NCBI RefSeq assembly: GCF_000344805.1 | Contig: NC_020453.1 | Coordinates: 1,612,001-1,676,000, forward strand | Reading direction: 5' to 3' | Source of the DNA: Bradyrhizobium oligotrophicum S58 | GTDB lineage: Bacteria; Pseudomonadota; Alphaproteobacteria; Rhizobiales; Xanthobacteraceae | Length of the DNA stretch: 64,000 nt | In this document: positions 1-9,693 of the stretch, in pieces | How the letters are laid out: every line of letters starts with the position of its first letter | How positions within the stretch are numbered: position 1 is the first letter of the stretch | Made by a program: the position numbers and the translations under genes | Notes under the pieces: model-generated | What the model was told of the DNA's origin: nothing | The model's database searches: none | The model's input: only the letters and a program-made list of their open reading frames with translations

Positions 1-569
1 CGCATCATCGGATGAAGAACACGCTGACGCTGCTCGGTGCGTCAGTCCGCCGCGATCTGACGCGGGCGAGGCCGGGCGAAGTGTCGGCTGCCGTGGACCG
101 GTTCGAGCGGCGCCTCGTCGCCTTCGGCAGGCTCTATCAATTTTTATCGAATGACGAGGGTCGTCCGGCGGTCTCCGTTGCGACCTTCTTCGAGGCACTT
201 TGCGGGGCGGTGTCCGAGGCAATTCTGGAGCCTGCGGGGATCCGTTGTGAAGCCGCCATCGAGGACGGCATGCTGCCCGCATCGCAATGTCATCGGCTCG
301 CTCTGATGCTGACCGAGCTGATCACCAATGCGGCTAAGCACGCCTTTCCGACCAGGAACGATGCACTGATCCGCATCGACGTGCTCCAGCGTGACGGTTG
401 CTGGCTCTGCACGGTGACCGACAACGGGATCGGGGCGACCGGCCCGCTTCAGGGCACCGGGAGTCGTATTCTGGAAGGCCTGGCGCGAAGCATCCAGGCC
501 CGGATGCACGGAGAGACCGGACAAGACGGCACGCGCGTGACCATTGCCATGTCAGCCCTCGCCGATTGA
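1..569 (+). CDS. Sensor histidine kinase (HWE/HisKA_2 type), C-terminal part; start lies left of the window
   Basis: Only the C-terminal kinase core is present. The open frame runs in from the left edge (codons begin at base 3) and reads HHRMKNTLTLL, the phospho-acceptor histidine box of HisKA_2/HWE kinases, so the ATG at base 12 is inside the gene and is not the start. An HATPase follows, with an N-box (ELITNAAKHAF, near residue 105 from that ATG) and a G1-type DNGIG motif. Kinases of this family pass phosphate to stand-alone or fused receivers in alphaproteobacteria; the input domain and any partner lie outside the window. The gene converges on the regulator that ends at 622, with about 50 bp between the stops. 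The family call is firm; the signal sensed is unknown. Confidence 0.85.
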   Translation, partial: HHRMKNTLTLLGASVRRDLTRARPGEVSAAVDRFERRLVAFGRLYQFLSNDEGRPAVSVATFFEALCGAVSEAILEPAGIRCEAAIEDGMLPASQCHRLALMLTELITNAAKHAFPTRNDALIRIDVLQRDGCWLCTVTDNGIGATGPLQGTGSRILEGLARSIQARMHGETGQDGTRVTIAMSALAD

Positions 570-621
570 CGTCGGTCTGCTGGATTTCTGCGGACGACGG
601 GGCCAGTTGCCTAGGATGCGA

Positions 622-3486
622 TCACGACAGATCCGCCAGCAGCCGCTTTGCGGCAAGCAGATCGGCAGTATCGAATCCCTCGTCGAACCTGTCAAACACC
701 GGCCGGAGCGTCTGGTGCGCGGCCCTCCGTTGGCCTTTGCCGGCCAACACCACCGCAAGATCATGCGCTGCGCGCAATTCCCAGCCTCGCGCACCCTGAC
801 TGCGACTTAGAGCTAGGGACTCCTCGAGACAGGCCTGGCCGGCCTCGATGCGCAGCGGGACCATCGACAGAAGCAATCCTGCCTTCACCCGCAACAATTC
901 CGGCATGTAGCAGGTGTCGCCATTGCGACCGACATGCCGGATCGTCTCGTCGAGGTGGGCGATTGCCGCATCAGGCCGGCCCGTCGCTGCGAGGCCTTGT
1001 GCCAGCGAGATGTTGAACTCGGTGGTGATGAGCTCGTAGCGCACGGCGTGGATCGCTGCGAGGGAAGCGCGCAGGCTCGCGACGCCCTCGGCAACGTTGC
1101 CTTGCCGAATGGCAAGCTGCGCCCTGCGCGCGCGCCCGACCGCTGCGAGCGGACCGAGCGAGTTCGACTCGGCCATGGTGATGGACGCATCGATATGCCT
1201 CTCGGCATTACGTAGATCCCCGGTCCACAGGAAGATCGATGCGGACCAGGCGAGCAGGACGGTCACCGAAGCCGGATGATCCATCTGCCGCGCGCCATCG
1301 ACGAACTCATGGACGCGTTGCACGGCCTGAGCCGGATAGCCCTGCAGCCACAGCGTGCGTGCCAAGGCGATGCCGGCCCGGTAATGCCTGTCATGGACGA
1401 GATAGATCGTGCGGCTCTGTAGTGACGGCGACCAGGTCCTGAACAGCTCTTCGAGCTCCCCGCGCGCGCCGCTCAGATCTCCCATCATCAGAAGCGATCG
1501 ACCCAGGATGGAATGTGCAAGCGCAAGGGCCGCCGGATCGTCGACATTGTCGGCAACGGTCCGGCACCGCCGCGCGAAGGACAGCGCAACGTCGAAGTCG
1601 CCGCCCCGGAAGTGGAACATGTGAAGCATGCCGAGCAAGCCGGCCTCATTGGGAGCGTCATGTTCTTCCCGCGCGATCTCCAGGCTGCTGTTCAGGGCCG
1701 CGCGTGCGCGCTCATTTTCCCCGTAAAGATGCATGGACGAGATGCCGAGCCCAGCCTGCAGATGCATCTGCTCCGTTCTGCTGGTGGCCTGGCCGGCGGC
1801 CAATGCCCGTTCCGACCAGTGGTGGCATTCAGGCAGCAGCGACATGGCCAGCAAGACCGGCACGGCGGCGGCTGCGAGTTCGACGCCGGTTCGCAGGTCG
1901 CCGCTCGCGCCGAAGCACCATTCCAGCGCAGCGCGAACATTGCTGATGGCGGCAAAATAGGGAGCGCGTTCTGTCCCGGACATGAGGCTCGACCATTCGG
2001 AGCCGGCCCGCTTTAGCCAGTCCCTGCAATAGCGGGCATGGCGAACCGCCAGGGCCGCGGTCTCGCGCTCGTCGGCCGCCCTATCGAGGGCGTAGGTGCG
2101 CGTCGTGTCGAGCAGGCGATATCGCATGACGGTGCCGAGCGAACGGGTCGCGACCATCGATTTTGCGACCAGGCTGTCGATCGCCGCAAACACGTCGGCC
2201 TGATCGAGCCCGTCGCCGGCCACGACGGCCAGTGCCGCGTCCAGCGTGAAGTTTCCGACGAAGATCGCAAGCCGGCGAAGCACCATGCGCTCGGTTTCGG
2301 AGAGTAGGCCGTAGCTCCAGTCGAGTGTCGCCTGGAGGGTGCGCTGACGTGGCGGCGCCGTGCGGGGGCCCGCCCACATTTGCGACAGCCGCTGGTCGAG
2401 AAGGGCCTCGGTCTCGTTCAAGCCGTAGACATCGACGCGACGTGCCGCCAGTTCGATCGCAAGCGCGACCCCGTCGAGCTTGCGGCAGATGCGTGCGATG
2501 ATGGCCGCATCGGAGTCGTCGAAGGCCAGATTGGCCCCGCTGGCCGTTGCGCGTTCGACGAACAACTGGGTGGCTGGAAACGTCCGGACGGTGTCGGCCG
2601 AGAGCAGTTCCCGGTCGTCGACAGGAAAGGCAAGCGGGTCCAGCCGGTAGACATGCTCGCCCTCGACCTGGAGCGTTTCGCGGCTGGTCGCGAGAATATG
2701 AACCCGCGGCGCGTTGTTGAAGATGGCCGCCGCGAGCACGGCGACGGCCGCGATCAGATGCTCGCAGGTGTCGAGAACGAGCAGAAGAGACTTGTCCCTG
2801 AGATGGGAAATCAGGCTGGACATGACGTCCTGGCTTTGCACGGACAGGCCGAGCGTGGAAGCGACGCCGGTGGCGACAAGCCCGGGATCGCTCAGCATGC
2901 TCAGATCGACGAAGAGGACTGCGCCGTCGAAAGCGGTGCGTAGTTGATGGGCAGCCGCCACCGCGACGGTGGTCTTGCCAATTCCGCCAGAGCCTACGAT
3001 GGTCACAAACCGCCTGGCGTAGAGCTGGTTCGATAGCCTTTCGAGGTCGTCCTCACGATCGATCATCGCGCTCAGCCGGTTGGGCAGATTGTAGTGCGCA
3101 AACGCCGGCGAACCGTCGGAGAGGAGATGAGGCTGGTTGCGAACCGGACGGGGCGTCCGCGAGATCGCCGCGACAAAGCTGTAACCGCGGCCGGGTGTCG
3201 TTGAGATGTATCGCGCGCCGTCCTTTCCGTCGTCGAGGACCTTGCGAAGGGCCGCGACGTGGAAGCGCAGGCTGCCCTCTTCGACCGCGATGCCGGGCCA
3301 GACTTTCGCAATCAGCTCGGCCTTGTCGATGATCTCGTTGGGACGCGACAGCAGCGTCACCAGGATTTCAAAGGCCCGTGCCCCGAGCTCCATGCGGACA
3401 CCATGTCTCGTCAGCCGTCTCTCGTTGACGATCAGCTCAAACGGACCGAATGAGATCGTATCCTGCCTCTGCGCCGGCGGCGGCAT
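622..3486 (-). CDS. Winged-helix / NB-ARC-like ATPase / helical-repeat transcriptional regulator (paralogue 1)
   Basis: This is a 954-residue regulator. Residues 11-107 form an OmpR/PhoB-type winged helix, with the typical SLRFHVAALRKVL recognition helix and the GRGYSF end. A STAND/NB-ARC-like ATPase follows, with Walker A GSGGIGKT at 165-172 and a Walker B-like LLLVLDTCEH near 230. The last ~450 residues are alpha-helical and alanine-rich, as in TPR-type sensor regions. There is no receiver domain, so ligand or partner binding rather than phosphorylation probably controls it (inference). Its architecture matches the protein at 10706-13585, and the two bracket the epoxide hydrolase/molybdenum hydroxylase block. 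It is divergent from the VOC gene; the 250-bp gap holds a triple-repeat operator candidate at 3624-3648. Confidence 0.85.
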   Translation of the reverse strand: MPPPAQRQDTISFGPFELIVNERRLTRHGVRMELGARAFEILVTLLSRPNEIIDKAELIAKVWPGIAVEEGSLRFHVAALRKVLDDGKDGARYISTTPGRGYSFVAAISRTPRPVRNQPHLLSDGSPAFAHYNLPNRLSAMIDREDDLERLSNQLYARRFVTIVGSGGIGKTTVAVAAAHQLRTAFDGAVLFVDLSMLSDPGLVATGVASTLGLSVQSQDVMSSLISHLRDKSLLLVLDTCEHLIAAVAVLAAAIFNNAPRVHILATSRETLQVEGEHVYRLDPLAFPVDDRELLSADTVRTFPATQLFVERATASGANLAFDDSDAAIIARICRKLDGVALAIELAARRVDVYGLNETEALLDQRLSQMWAGPRTAPPRQRTLQATLDWSYGLLSETERMVLRRLAIFVGNFTLDAALAVVAGDGLDQADVFAAIDSLVAKSMVATRSLGTVMRYRLLDTTRTYALDRAADERETAALAVRHARYCRDWLKRAGSEWSSLMSGTERAPYFAAISNVRAALEWCFGASGDLRTGVELAAAAVPVLLAMSLLPECHHWSERALAAGQATSRTEQMHLQAGLGISSMHLYGENERARAALNSSLEIAREEHDAPNEAGLLGMLHMFHFRGGDFDVALSFARRCRTVADNVDDPAALALAHSILGRSLLMMGDLSGARGELEELFRTWSPSLQSRTIYLVHDRHYRAGIALARTLWLQGYPAQAVQRVHEFVDGARQMDHPASVTVLLAWSASIFLWTGDLRNAERHIDASITMAESNSLGPLAAVGRARRAQLAIRQGNVAEGVASLRASLAAIHAVRYELITTEFNISLAQGLAATGRPDAAIAHLDETIRHVGRNGDTCYMPELLRVKAGLLLSMVPLRIEAGQACLEESLALSRSQGARGWELRAAHDLAVVLAGKGQRRAAHQTLRPVFDRFDEGFDTADLLAAKRLLADLS

Positions 3487-3623
3487 CGTTGCGTAGCCTT
3501 TCTTAGCGCTTTGGATTTGGTTGGGATTTTAGGTCGGAACCAGCGTCCGCGCCACATCAATGACGCACAAGTTCGGCGGGGATTCCACCGGCCGCGACGG
3601 GTCTCCCAAGCTGCTCGCAACAG

Positions 3624-3648
3624 CTAACGGCCTCTAACAACCCATAAC
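3624..3648 (+). promoter_or_regulatory. Operator candidate 1: three TAAC-core boxes at 10-bp period
   Basis: CTAAC at 3624-3628, CTAAC at 3634-3638 and ATAAC at 3644-3648 form three direct repeats spaced exactly one helical turn apart. The array sits between the divergent regulator (start 3486) and the VOC gene (start 3737). Almost the same array recurs at 4589-4613. Tandem direct repeats are the usual target of PhoB/OmpR-type winged helices, so one or both flanking regulators are the likely readers (inference). Confidence 0.6.
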
Positions 3649-3736
3649 GCGCAATATTCCTGGGATCGCGCGATGGTCTCGTGGCGATTGGGGCTTCGGA
3701 AGCACAACACCCAATCTTCGCACCAGGGAGACCGCC

Positions 3737-4426
3737 ATGACCACGACCGAGATGGAACGGCAAGCCGACGTCAAGCTCTCGACATCGCGCGGAGTTGATC
3801 TGAAGCTCGAGGTCATCGTCATTCCCGTTTCCGACGTCGATCGCGCGAAGTCCTTCTACACGGCTCTGGGCTGGCGGCTGGACGCCGATTTTGCGTCAGG
3901 CCCGGACTACCGCGTGGTCCAGTTCACGCCGCCCGGCTCGGCCTGCGCGGTGATCTTCGGCACGAACGTCACGGCAGCGGCGCCCGGCTCGGCGCGAGGC
4001 CTGTACCTCATCGTTTCGGATCTCGAAGCCGCTCGCAACGAGCTGCTCGGCCGCGGTGTCAAGGTCAGTGAGCCATTCCACGACGCCGGCGGCAATTTCG
4101 TCGGACCTGATGAGCCATACCTCTTCGGCCGTCGTCGCATCGATGGCGTCGACTCCGAGCATCGAAGCTATCGTTCGTTCGCCTCGTTCAGTGATCCCGA
4201 CGGCAATGGCTGGCTCTTGCAGGAGGTGACCGCACGGCTTCCTGGACGCGTCGAGCCTGCCGCCACGGTTTTTACGTCGTCAATAGAGCTCGCCGCAGCG
4301 CTGCGGCGCGCGGCGTCCGCGCATGGTGAGCACGAGAAGCGCGGGGGAGAGCACGATGATAATTGGGCGGACTGGTACGCCGACTACATCGCGCGCGAGC
4401 AGTCCGGAGAGTCGTTGCCATCCTGA
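3737..4426 (+). CDS. VOC (glyoxalase/bleomycin-resistance/dioxygenase fold) family protein
   Basis: This 229-residue protein starts with LEVIVIPVSDVDRAKSFYTAL (about residues 28-48), the classic first beta-alpha-beta unit of the vicinal oxygen chelate fold. The second half ends in FSDPDGNGWLLQEV (about 152-165), whose last glutamate is in the usual metal-ligand position. A charged tail with WADWYADYIAREQSGE follows, as in many soil-bacterial VOC proteins. Family members include glyoxalases, dioxygenases and resistance proteins; the substrate cannot be told from sequence. A GGGAG-like RBS lies a few bases before the ATG. It is separated from the epoxide hydrolase operon by 287 bp but has the same upstream operator array, so it is probably co-regulated with it. 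Confidence 0.85.
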   Translation: MTTTEMERQADVKLSTSRGVDLKLEVIVIPVSDVDRAKSFYTALGWRLDADFASGPDYRVVQFTPPGSACAVIFGTNVTAAAPGSARGLYLIVSDLEAARNELLGRGVKVSEPFHDAGGNFVGPDEPYLFGRRRIDGVDSEHRSYRSFASFSDPDGNGWLLQEVTARLPGRVEPAATVFTSSIELAAALRRAASAHGEHEKRGGEHDDNWADWYADYIAREQSGESLPS

Positions 4427-4588
4427 TGCCCGACGAAAGGATCAGGAAAATCGCGATGGCGCTTGGTCGCCTCGATGTTGGCGCGGGTCGTAGCGCCGCG
4501 ATGTGCTGCTCGGTATTTCCGCGAGCATCGCCTCAAGTTTGCGAGCGGGATCTATGGCTGGATGCGCGCGTCGCTCGTCTCGCAACGG

Positions 4589-4613
4589 CTAACGCGGTCT
4601 AACAATCCATAAC
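4589..4613 (+). promoter_or_regulatory. Operator candidate 2: same triple direct repeat upstream of the epoxide hydrolase operon
   Basis: CTAAC at 4589-4593, CTAAC at 4599-4603 and ATAAC at 4609-4613 repeat the 10-bp period of the site at 3624. Several spacer and flanking bases are also shared, including the GC before the first box and the CCAT leading into the third. The array ends 100 bp before the ATG at 4714. The rest of 4427-4713 shows no gene. Confidence 0.6.
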
Positions 4614-4713
4614 GGGCAAAATGCCGGAGCTTGCGCCAATCTGTTTGTAGCACGGACCGATCGATCCACTTCGAATTCGGTCAACGTCGCCAGCGAAGCC
4701 AGGGAGATTGACA

Positions 4714-6027
4714 ATGTCGACACAAATAACAACCGATGTCCTGAATCCCGACCGCCGCCAGTTGCTGGGTCATGCCGCGATGGGCGCGGTTGCCGCGAGC
4801 GTGGCGAGCCTGCTGCCGCTGGATCGCGCGCAGGCGGCGACGAGCGGCGCAATTCGCCCATTCCGGGTCGAAATTCCCGAAGAAGATCTGCTCGACCTGC
4901 GTCGGCGCCTTGCGGCCACGCGATGGCCAGATCGCGAGATCGTCACCGACCAGTCGCAGGGCGTGCAATTGACGACGGTCCAGCAGCTGGTGCGCTACTG
5001 GCAGACCGATTACGACTGGCGCAAGATGGAAGCGCGGCTGAATGCGCTGCCGCAGTTCGTCACCGAGATCGACGGCGTCGATATCCATTTCATTCACGTG
5101 CGCGCCAAGCACGAGAACGCCCTGCCGATGATCGTCACGCATGGTTGGCCCGGCTCGATCATCGAGCAGATGAAGATCGTCGGCCCGCTTACCGATCCGA
5201 CGGCGCACGGTGCAAAGGCATCCGACGCGTTCGATCTGGTCATCCCGTCGCTTCCGGGCCACGGCTTTTCCGGCAAGCCAGCAACGCTCGGCTGGGATCC
5301 GCAGCGCGTCGCGCGTGCATGGGTCGTGCTGATGAAGCGGCTCGGATACACCCGTTATGTGGCCCAGGGCGGGGACTGGGGCGATGCTGTGACCGAGCAG
5401 ATGGCTCTGCTGGCGCCGCCCGAATTGCTCGGTATTCACACCAACATGCCCGCGACGGTTCCCGATGAAATCGCCAAGGCGCTGCAGCCGGGCGGGTCGC
5501 GTCCATCCGGCCTCTCCGCCGACGAGAACCATGCCTACGATCAGCTCGACGATTTCTACAAGCACGGCCTCGGCTATGCGATCGAGATGTCGAACCGGCC
5601 GCAGACGCTCTATGGCCTCGTGGACTCGCCGGCGGGTCTTGCGTCCTGGATGCTCGATCACGACGCGCGCAGCACTGCCATGATTGCGCGGGTGTTCGAC
5701 GGAAAGACCGAAGGCCTGTCGCGCGACGACGTCATCGACAACGTCGCCCTCTATTGGCTGACCAATACGGCTGTGTCGTCGGCGCGCCTGTATTGGGAGA
5801 ACAAGCTGGTCTTCTTCGAACCCAAGAATGTCCAGATCCCGGTGGCCGTCAGTGTCTTCCCCGACGAGATCTATGCCGCGCCGCGGAGCTGGGCCGAGAA
5901 GGCCTATCCCAAGCTCATCCACTACAACCGCCTCGACAAGGGCGGGCACTTCGCGGCCTGGGAGCAACCCGCGCTGTTCTGCGCGGAAATGCGCACGGCA
6001 TTCCGTCCGCTGCGCCAGTCGATCTGA
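4714..6027 (+). CDS. Epoxide hydrolase-like alpha/beta hydrolase with Tat signal
   Basis: I chose the ATG at 4714 (437 residues), which has AGGGAG 7 bases upstream, over an in-frame TTG at 4708. Residues 14-42 look like a twin-arginine signal (DRRQLLGH, a hydrophobic stretch, then AQAA), so export is likely. An EHN-type N-terminal domain follows (PFRVEIPEEDLLDLRRRL, 49-66), then an alpha/beta hydrolase core with oxyanion-hole HGWPGS (143-148) and nucleophile elbow GGDWG with Asp221. A late GGHFAAWEQP supplies the catalytic histidine. The aspartate nucleophile fits microsomal-type epoxide hydrolases, which add water to an epoxide through an ester intermediate. It heads a plus-strand run with crotonase, IorA/IorB and OsmC genes. 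Substrate unknown. Confidence 0.9.
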   Translation: MSTQITTDVLNPDRRQLLGHAAMGAVAASVASLLPLDRAQAATSGAIRPFRVEIPEEDLLDLRRRLAATRWPDREIVTDQSQGVQLTTVQQLVRYWQTDYDWRKMEARLNALPQFVTEIDGVDIHFIHVRAKHENALPMIVTHGWPGSIIEQMKIVGPLTDPTAHGAKASDAFDLVIPSLPGHGFSGKPATLGWDPQRVARAWVVLMKRLGYTRYVAQGGDWGDAVTEQMALLAPPELLGIHTNMPATVPDEIAKALQPGGSRPSGLSADENHAYDQLDDFYKHGLGYAIEMSNRPQTLYGLVDSPAGLASWMLDHDARSTAMIARVFDGKTEGLSRDDVIDNVALYWLTNTAVSSARLYWENKLVFFEPKNVQIPVAVSVFPDEIYAAPRSWAEKAYPKLIHYNRLDKGGHFAAWEQPALFCAEMRTAFRPLRQSI

Positions 6028-6060
6028 GATGACGGAGGGACCACATCAGGAGTGCAAACC

Positions 6061-6909
6061 ATGAATCGCCCAGAACACACTTTCACGAACGAGGATATCA
6101 GGCTGGAGCGCCGGCTGCCGTCCTATTGGCGTGTCACCTTCGACATGCCTCCGGTGAACATCTTCGGCCCGAGGCACCTTCCGCTGCTCAGCGACATCAT
6201 CACCGCGATCGAGACCGATCCGCAGCTCAAGGTCGTGGTGTTCGACAGCGCCGTCGATGGCTTCTTCATCACCCATTACGACTTCCTCGCGCCGCTCGAG
6301 GACTCCCAGCGCGTCCCGCCCGGTCCGACCGGTCTTCAGGCACTCCCGGACATGCTGGTGCGCCTCAGCCGCGCGCCGGTGGTGTCCATCGCCGCGATCC
6401 GGGGACGCGCGACTGGTGTCGGCAGCGAGCTCGCGCTCGCGAGCGACATGCGCTTCGCCAGCCGTGAGAAAGCCATCCTGTCGCAATGGGAGGTCGGCGC
6501 GGGCCTGGTGCCCGGCGGCGGCCCGATGGCGCGGCTGCCGCGCCTGATAGGTCGCGGTCGTGCGCTCGAGGTGTTGCTCGGCGCTGACGACATCCATGGC
6601 GATCTCGCCGAACGCTACGGCTACGTCAACCGGTCGGTGCCGGACGCCGAACTTGACGGCTTCGTCGAGGCGCTCGCCATGCGCATCGCTTCCTTCGACA
6701 AGGACGCGATTGCGGAGACCAAGCGCCTCGTCGATGTCGCAAGCCTGCCGCCGGATCTTGAGATCAAGCCGGAGTGGGACGCGTTCCTGGCGTCGCTCGG
6801 CCGTCCGGCAAGCCGGGGCAGGATCGCGGCGCTCATGGCGCGCGGCTTCCACCGCGCTGGCGACGTCGAGAGCCGGCTCGGCTTCCACGTCGGGCAGATC
6901 GGCGACTGA
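6061..6909 (+). CDS. Enoyl-CoA hydratase/isomerase (crotonase) family protein
   Basis: The ATG at 6061 has AGGAG at 6048-6052 and gives 282 residues. The fold is recognisable from [16 protein letters not shown] (oxyanion-hole strand and loop) and from [20 protein letters not shown], the second oxyanion region. The usual acidic catalytic pair is not obvious, so hydratase activity is uncertain; the family also includes isomerases, decarboxylases and hydrolases. It follows the epoxide hydrolase gene by 33 bp and is probably co-transcribed. About 110 bp separate it from iorA. Confidence 0.85.
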   Translation: MNRPEHTFTNEDIRLERRLPSYWRVTFDMPPVNIFGPRHLPLLSDIITAIETDPQLKVVVFDSAVDGFFITHYDFLAPLEDSQRVPPGPTGLQALPDMLVRLSRAPVVSIAAIRGRATGVGSELALASDMRFASREKAILSQWEVGAGLVPGGGPMARLPRLIGRGRALEVLLGADDIHGDLAERYGYVNRSVPDAELDGFVEALAMRIASFDKDAIAETKRLVDVASLPPDLEIKPEWDAFLASLGRPASRGRIAALMARGFHRAGDVESRLGFHVGQIGD

Positions 6910-7019
6910 CGAAAACGCTGCGGCGCTCGACCGCCGGGCGGGAAGCGTCGGTGCCGACATCAACGATCCGGCGTGACCGTAAGTCGCGCCGGGCCAGTCC
7001 AGAACAAGGGAACCTCATC

Positions 7020-7490
7020 ATGGGCTTTACGATCAACATCAATGGAACGCCGCGCAGTGTCGACGTCGACGGCGACACGCCGCTGCTCTGGGTGCTGCGC
7101 GACGTGCTCGGCATGACCGGCACCAAGTTCGCTTGCGGTCAGGCGCTGTGCGGTGCGTGCACCGTCCACCTCGACGGCTCGGCCATTCGATCGTGCATCA
7201 CGGCCATCGACAGCATCGGCGACTCCAAGGTGACGACGATCGAGGCGATCGGCGCGACGTCGGCCGGCGAGCGGATCCAGAAGGCCTGGCTCGACCGCGA
7301 GGTCGCCCAGTGCGGCTACTGCCAGTCCGGCCAGATCATGTCGGCGACGGCGCTGCTGACGGACAACCCGCATCCGACCGATGCTGACATCGACGATGCC
7401 ATGAGCGGCAACATCTGCCGTTGCGGCACCTATGTCCGCATCCGCGAGGCGATCAAGCTCGCCGCGCAAACGCGGGTGAAGGAGGGTTGA
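7020..7490 (+). CDS. iorA: (2Fe-2S) subunit of a molybdenum hydroxylase, isoquinoline 1-oxidoreductase alpha-like
   Basis: The 156-residue protein carries both iron-sulfur clusters of the xanthine oxidase family small subunit. Cys39, Cys44, Cys47 and Cys59 form the plant-ferredoxin-type cluster; Cys98, Cys101, Cys133 and Cys135 form the second (CGYC ... CRC). It passes electrons from the molybdenum cofactor in the large subunit to an acceptor. An open frame extends upstream, but the MGFTINING start with AGGGAA just before it is the family's normal N-terminus. The next gene starts 2 bp after its stop, so the two are translated together. The iorA label is by homology; the substrate need not be isoquinoline. 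Confidence 0.9.
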   Translation: MGFTININGTPRSVDVDGDTPLLWVLRDVLGMTGTKFACGQALCGACTVHLDGSAIRSCITAIDSIGDSKVTTIEAIGATSAGERIQKAWLDREVAQCGYCQSGQIMSATALLTDNPHPTDADIDDAMSGNICRCGTYVRIREAIKLAAQTRVKEG

Positions 7491-7492
7491 CC

Positions 7493-9664
7493 ATGATCTT
7501 CGATCGCACGACATCCCGCTCGTCCGACACGAGCCTTTCCCGCCGGGGCTTTCTGGTCTCCGCGGCCATGACGGGCGGAAGCCTCGTGATCGGCCTCTCC
7601 CTGCCGCTCGGCCAGGGCGGCGCCACGGGTGCGGAAGCTTTCGCGCCCAACGCCTTCATTCGTATCGGCAATGACGGCCAGGTCGTGCTGACCATGCCCT
7701 ATGTCGAAATGGGGCAGGGCACCTATACGTCGATCCCGATGCTGATCGCCGAGGAGCTCGAGGTCGATCTGAAGCAGGTCAGGCTCGAGCATGCGCCGCC
7801 GAACGAAAAGCTCTACGTCAATCCGCTGCTGGGCGTTCAGGCGACTGGCAATTCGAATGCCATTCGAGGTGCCTGGAAGCCGCTGCGCGAAGCCGGCGCC
7901 GCCACGCGCCTGATGCTGATCGAGGCGGCCGCGAAGCGGTGGGGCGTCGAGGCCAAGTCCTGTCATGCCGAGGCGGGCGAAGTCATCCATAGCCCGAGCG
8001 GGCGGCGCCTGTCGTATGGCGAGCTCGTCGCGGATGCGGCACGTCTGCCCGTTCCGACGAATGTGGTGCTGAAAGGCCCCGCGGAGTTCAAACTGATCGG
8101 AACGCCGGCCAAGCGGCTCGACGCGTCGGGCAAGGTCAATGGCTCGGTGGTCTACGGCATCGATGCCCGGCCGACGGGCGTGAAGATCGCGACGCTGGCG
8201 CAATCGCCCGTGTTTGGCGGCCGCGTGAAGAGCGTGGACGACGGCGCCGCAAAGCTGATCAAGGGCGTGCGCCAGATCGTTCGGCTCGACGACGCGGTCG
8301 CCGTCGTCGCCGATCACATGGGCGCGGCAAAGAAAGGGCTGGAAGCCCTCAAGATCGAATGGGACGAGGGCGCCAATGCTGCCTTGGCAAGCGAGAACGT
8401 CGCGCGCGAGCTCGAGCAGGCCACCCTCAGAGCTGGCCCGGTTGCGCAGAACGTCGGCGACGCCGGACAGGCGATGGCGAATGCCGCGACACGGGTTGCA
8501 GCGAGCTATCACGTGCCGTTTCTCGCTCATGCGACGATGGAGCCGATGAACTGCACCGTGCATTTTCGCGGCGGCGAATGCGAGATCTGGCTCGGCACCC
8601 AGGCAATCGCGCGAGTCCAGGCGATGGCGGCGACAGCCGCTGGCCTGCCGGTCGACAAGGTGATCGTCCACAATCATCTCATCGGCGGTGGCTTCGGGCG
8701 CCGCCTGGAAGCGGACGGCGCGGTGCGCGCTGTCCAGATCGCAAAGCAGGTGGATGGTCCCGTGAAGGTGGTGTGGACGCGCGAGGAGGACATCCAGCAC
8801 GACATGTACCGGCCCTATTGGGTGGATCGCATCGAGGCCGGGCTCGACAAGGATGGAAGGCCTGTTGCATGGACCAACCGCTTCGCCGGCTCCTCCGTCA
8901 TCGCGCGCTATCTTCCACCCGCCTTCAACAACGGTCTTGATCCGGATACGACGGAAGGCGCGATCGATCTGGTCTACGCACTTCCGAACTTTCACGTCGA
9001 GTATGTGCGCGTCGAGCCGCCGGGCATCCAGACGGCGTTCTGGCGCAGCGTCGGCCCTTCGCACAACGTCTTCGTCACTGAGAGCTTCATCGACGAGCTC
9101 GCGGCGGTCGCCAAGCAGGATCCGGTGGCCTATCGCCGCGCGCTGCTGGATCACAATCCGCGGGCCAAGGCTGTGCTCGATCTCGCCGCGGAAAAGGCCG
9201 GGTGGGGTGCTCCATTGCCGAAAGGGTGGGGGCGCGGCATTGCCCTGCAGAACGTCTTCGGGAGCCTGCTGGCGCAGGTTGCCGAGGTCGAGATCGCGAA
9301 GGACGGGGCGGTCCGGGTTCATCGTGTCGTCTGTGCGATGGATTGCGGCACCGTGGTCAATCCGGATACCGTTCAGGCGCAACTCCAGAGCGGCGTGATG
9401 TTCGGCGTGACCGCCGCGCTCTATGGCGAGATCACGCTCAAGAACGGCCGTGTGCAGCAGGCCAACTTCGATACTTATCAGCTGCTGCGCATCAACGAGG
9501 CGCCGGCAGTCGAGGTCCATCTCGTCAAAAGCGTGGAGCCTCCGGGTGGAATGGGAGAGGCCGGCACGTCCGGCATCGTTCCCGCCATCGCCAACGCCGT
9601 GTTTGCCGCCACCGGCAAGCGGCTGCGCAAGATGCCGATCGATCCCAACGCGCTCAAGGCGTGA
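7493..9664 (+). CDS. iorB: Molybdopterin-binding subunit, isoquinoline 1-oxidoreductase beta-like, Tat-exported
   Basis: The ATG at 7493 gives 723 residues. An N-terminal Tat motif (SRRGFLVS, about residues 16-23) precedes a hydrophobic segment, so the folded, cofactor-loaded complex is probably exported with IorA as passenger. Family motifs are VEMGQGTYTSIPMLIAEEL near residue 70, GGGFGRR in the Moco domain, and GGMGEAGTSG near the C-terminus carrying the catalytic glutamate. These enzymes hydroxylate N-heterocycles or oxidise aldehydes with water-derived oxygen. I saw neither the cytochrome c subunit often paired with IorAB nor a CoxI/XdhC-type maturation gene beside it. It is followed closely by osmC. 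Confidence 0.9.
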   Translation: MIFDRTTSRSSDTSLSRRGFLVSAAMTGGSLVIGLSLPLGQGGATGAEAFAPNAFIRIGNDGQVVLTMPYVEMGQGTYTSIPMLIAEELEVDLKQVRLEHAPPNEKLYVNPLLGVQATGNSNAIRGAWKPLREAGAATRLMLIEAAAKRWGVEAKSCHAEAGEVIHSPSGRRLSYGELVADAARLPVPTNVVLKGPAEFKLIGTPAKRLDASGKVNGSVVYGIDARPTGVKIATLAQSPVFGGRVKSVDDGAAKLIKGVRQIVRLDDAVAVVADHMGAAKKGLEALKIEWDEGANAALASENVARELEQATLRAGPVAQNVGDAGQAMANAATRVAASYHVPFLAHATMEPMNCTVHFRGGECEIWLGTQAIARVQAMAATAAGLPVDKVIVHNHLIGGGFGRRLEADGAVRAVQIAKQVDGPVKVVWTREEDIQHDMYRPYWVDRIEAGLDKDGRPVAWTNRFAGSSVIARYLPPAFNNGLDPDTTEGAIDLVYALPNFHVEYVRVEPPGIQTAFWRSVGPSHNVFVTESFIDELAAVAKQDPVAYRRALLDHNPRAKAVLDLAAEKAGWGAPLPKGWGRGIALQNVFGSLLAQVAEVEIAKDGAVRVHRVVCAMDCGTVVNPDTVQAQLQSGVMFGVTAALYGEITLKNGRVQQANFDTYQLLRINEAPAVEVHLVKSVEPPGGMGEAGTSGIVPAIANAVFAATGKRLRKMPIDPNALKA

Positions 9665-9693
9665 GCAGAACCACCATCAGTGAGGAGAACATC

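Noticed and set aside
4681..5967. Long minus-strand frames opposite the epoxide hydrolase (428 codons) and iorB (7430-9520, 696 codons)
   Set aside because: GC-rich antisense shadows; the plus-strand genes have clear families and start sites.
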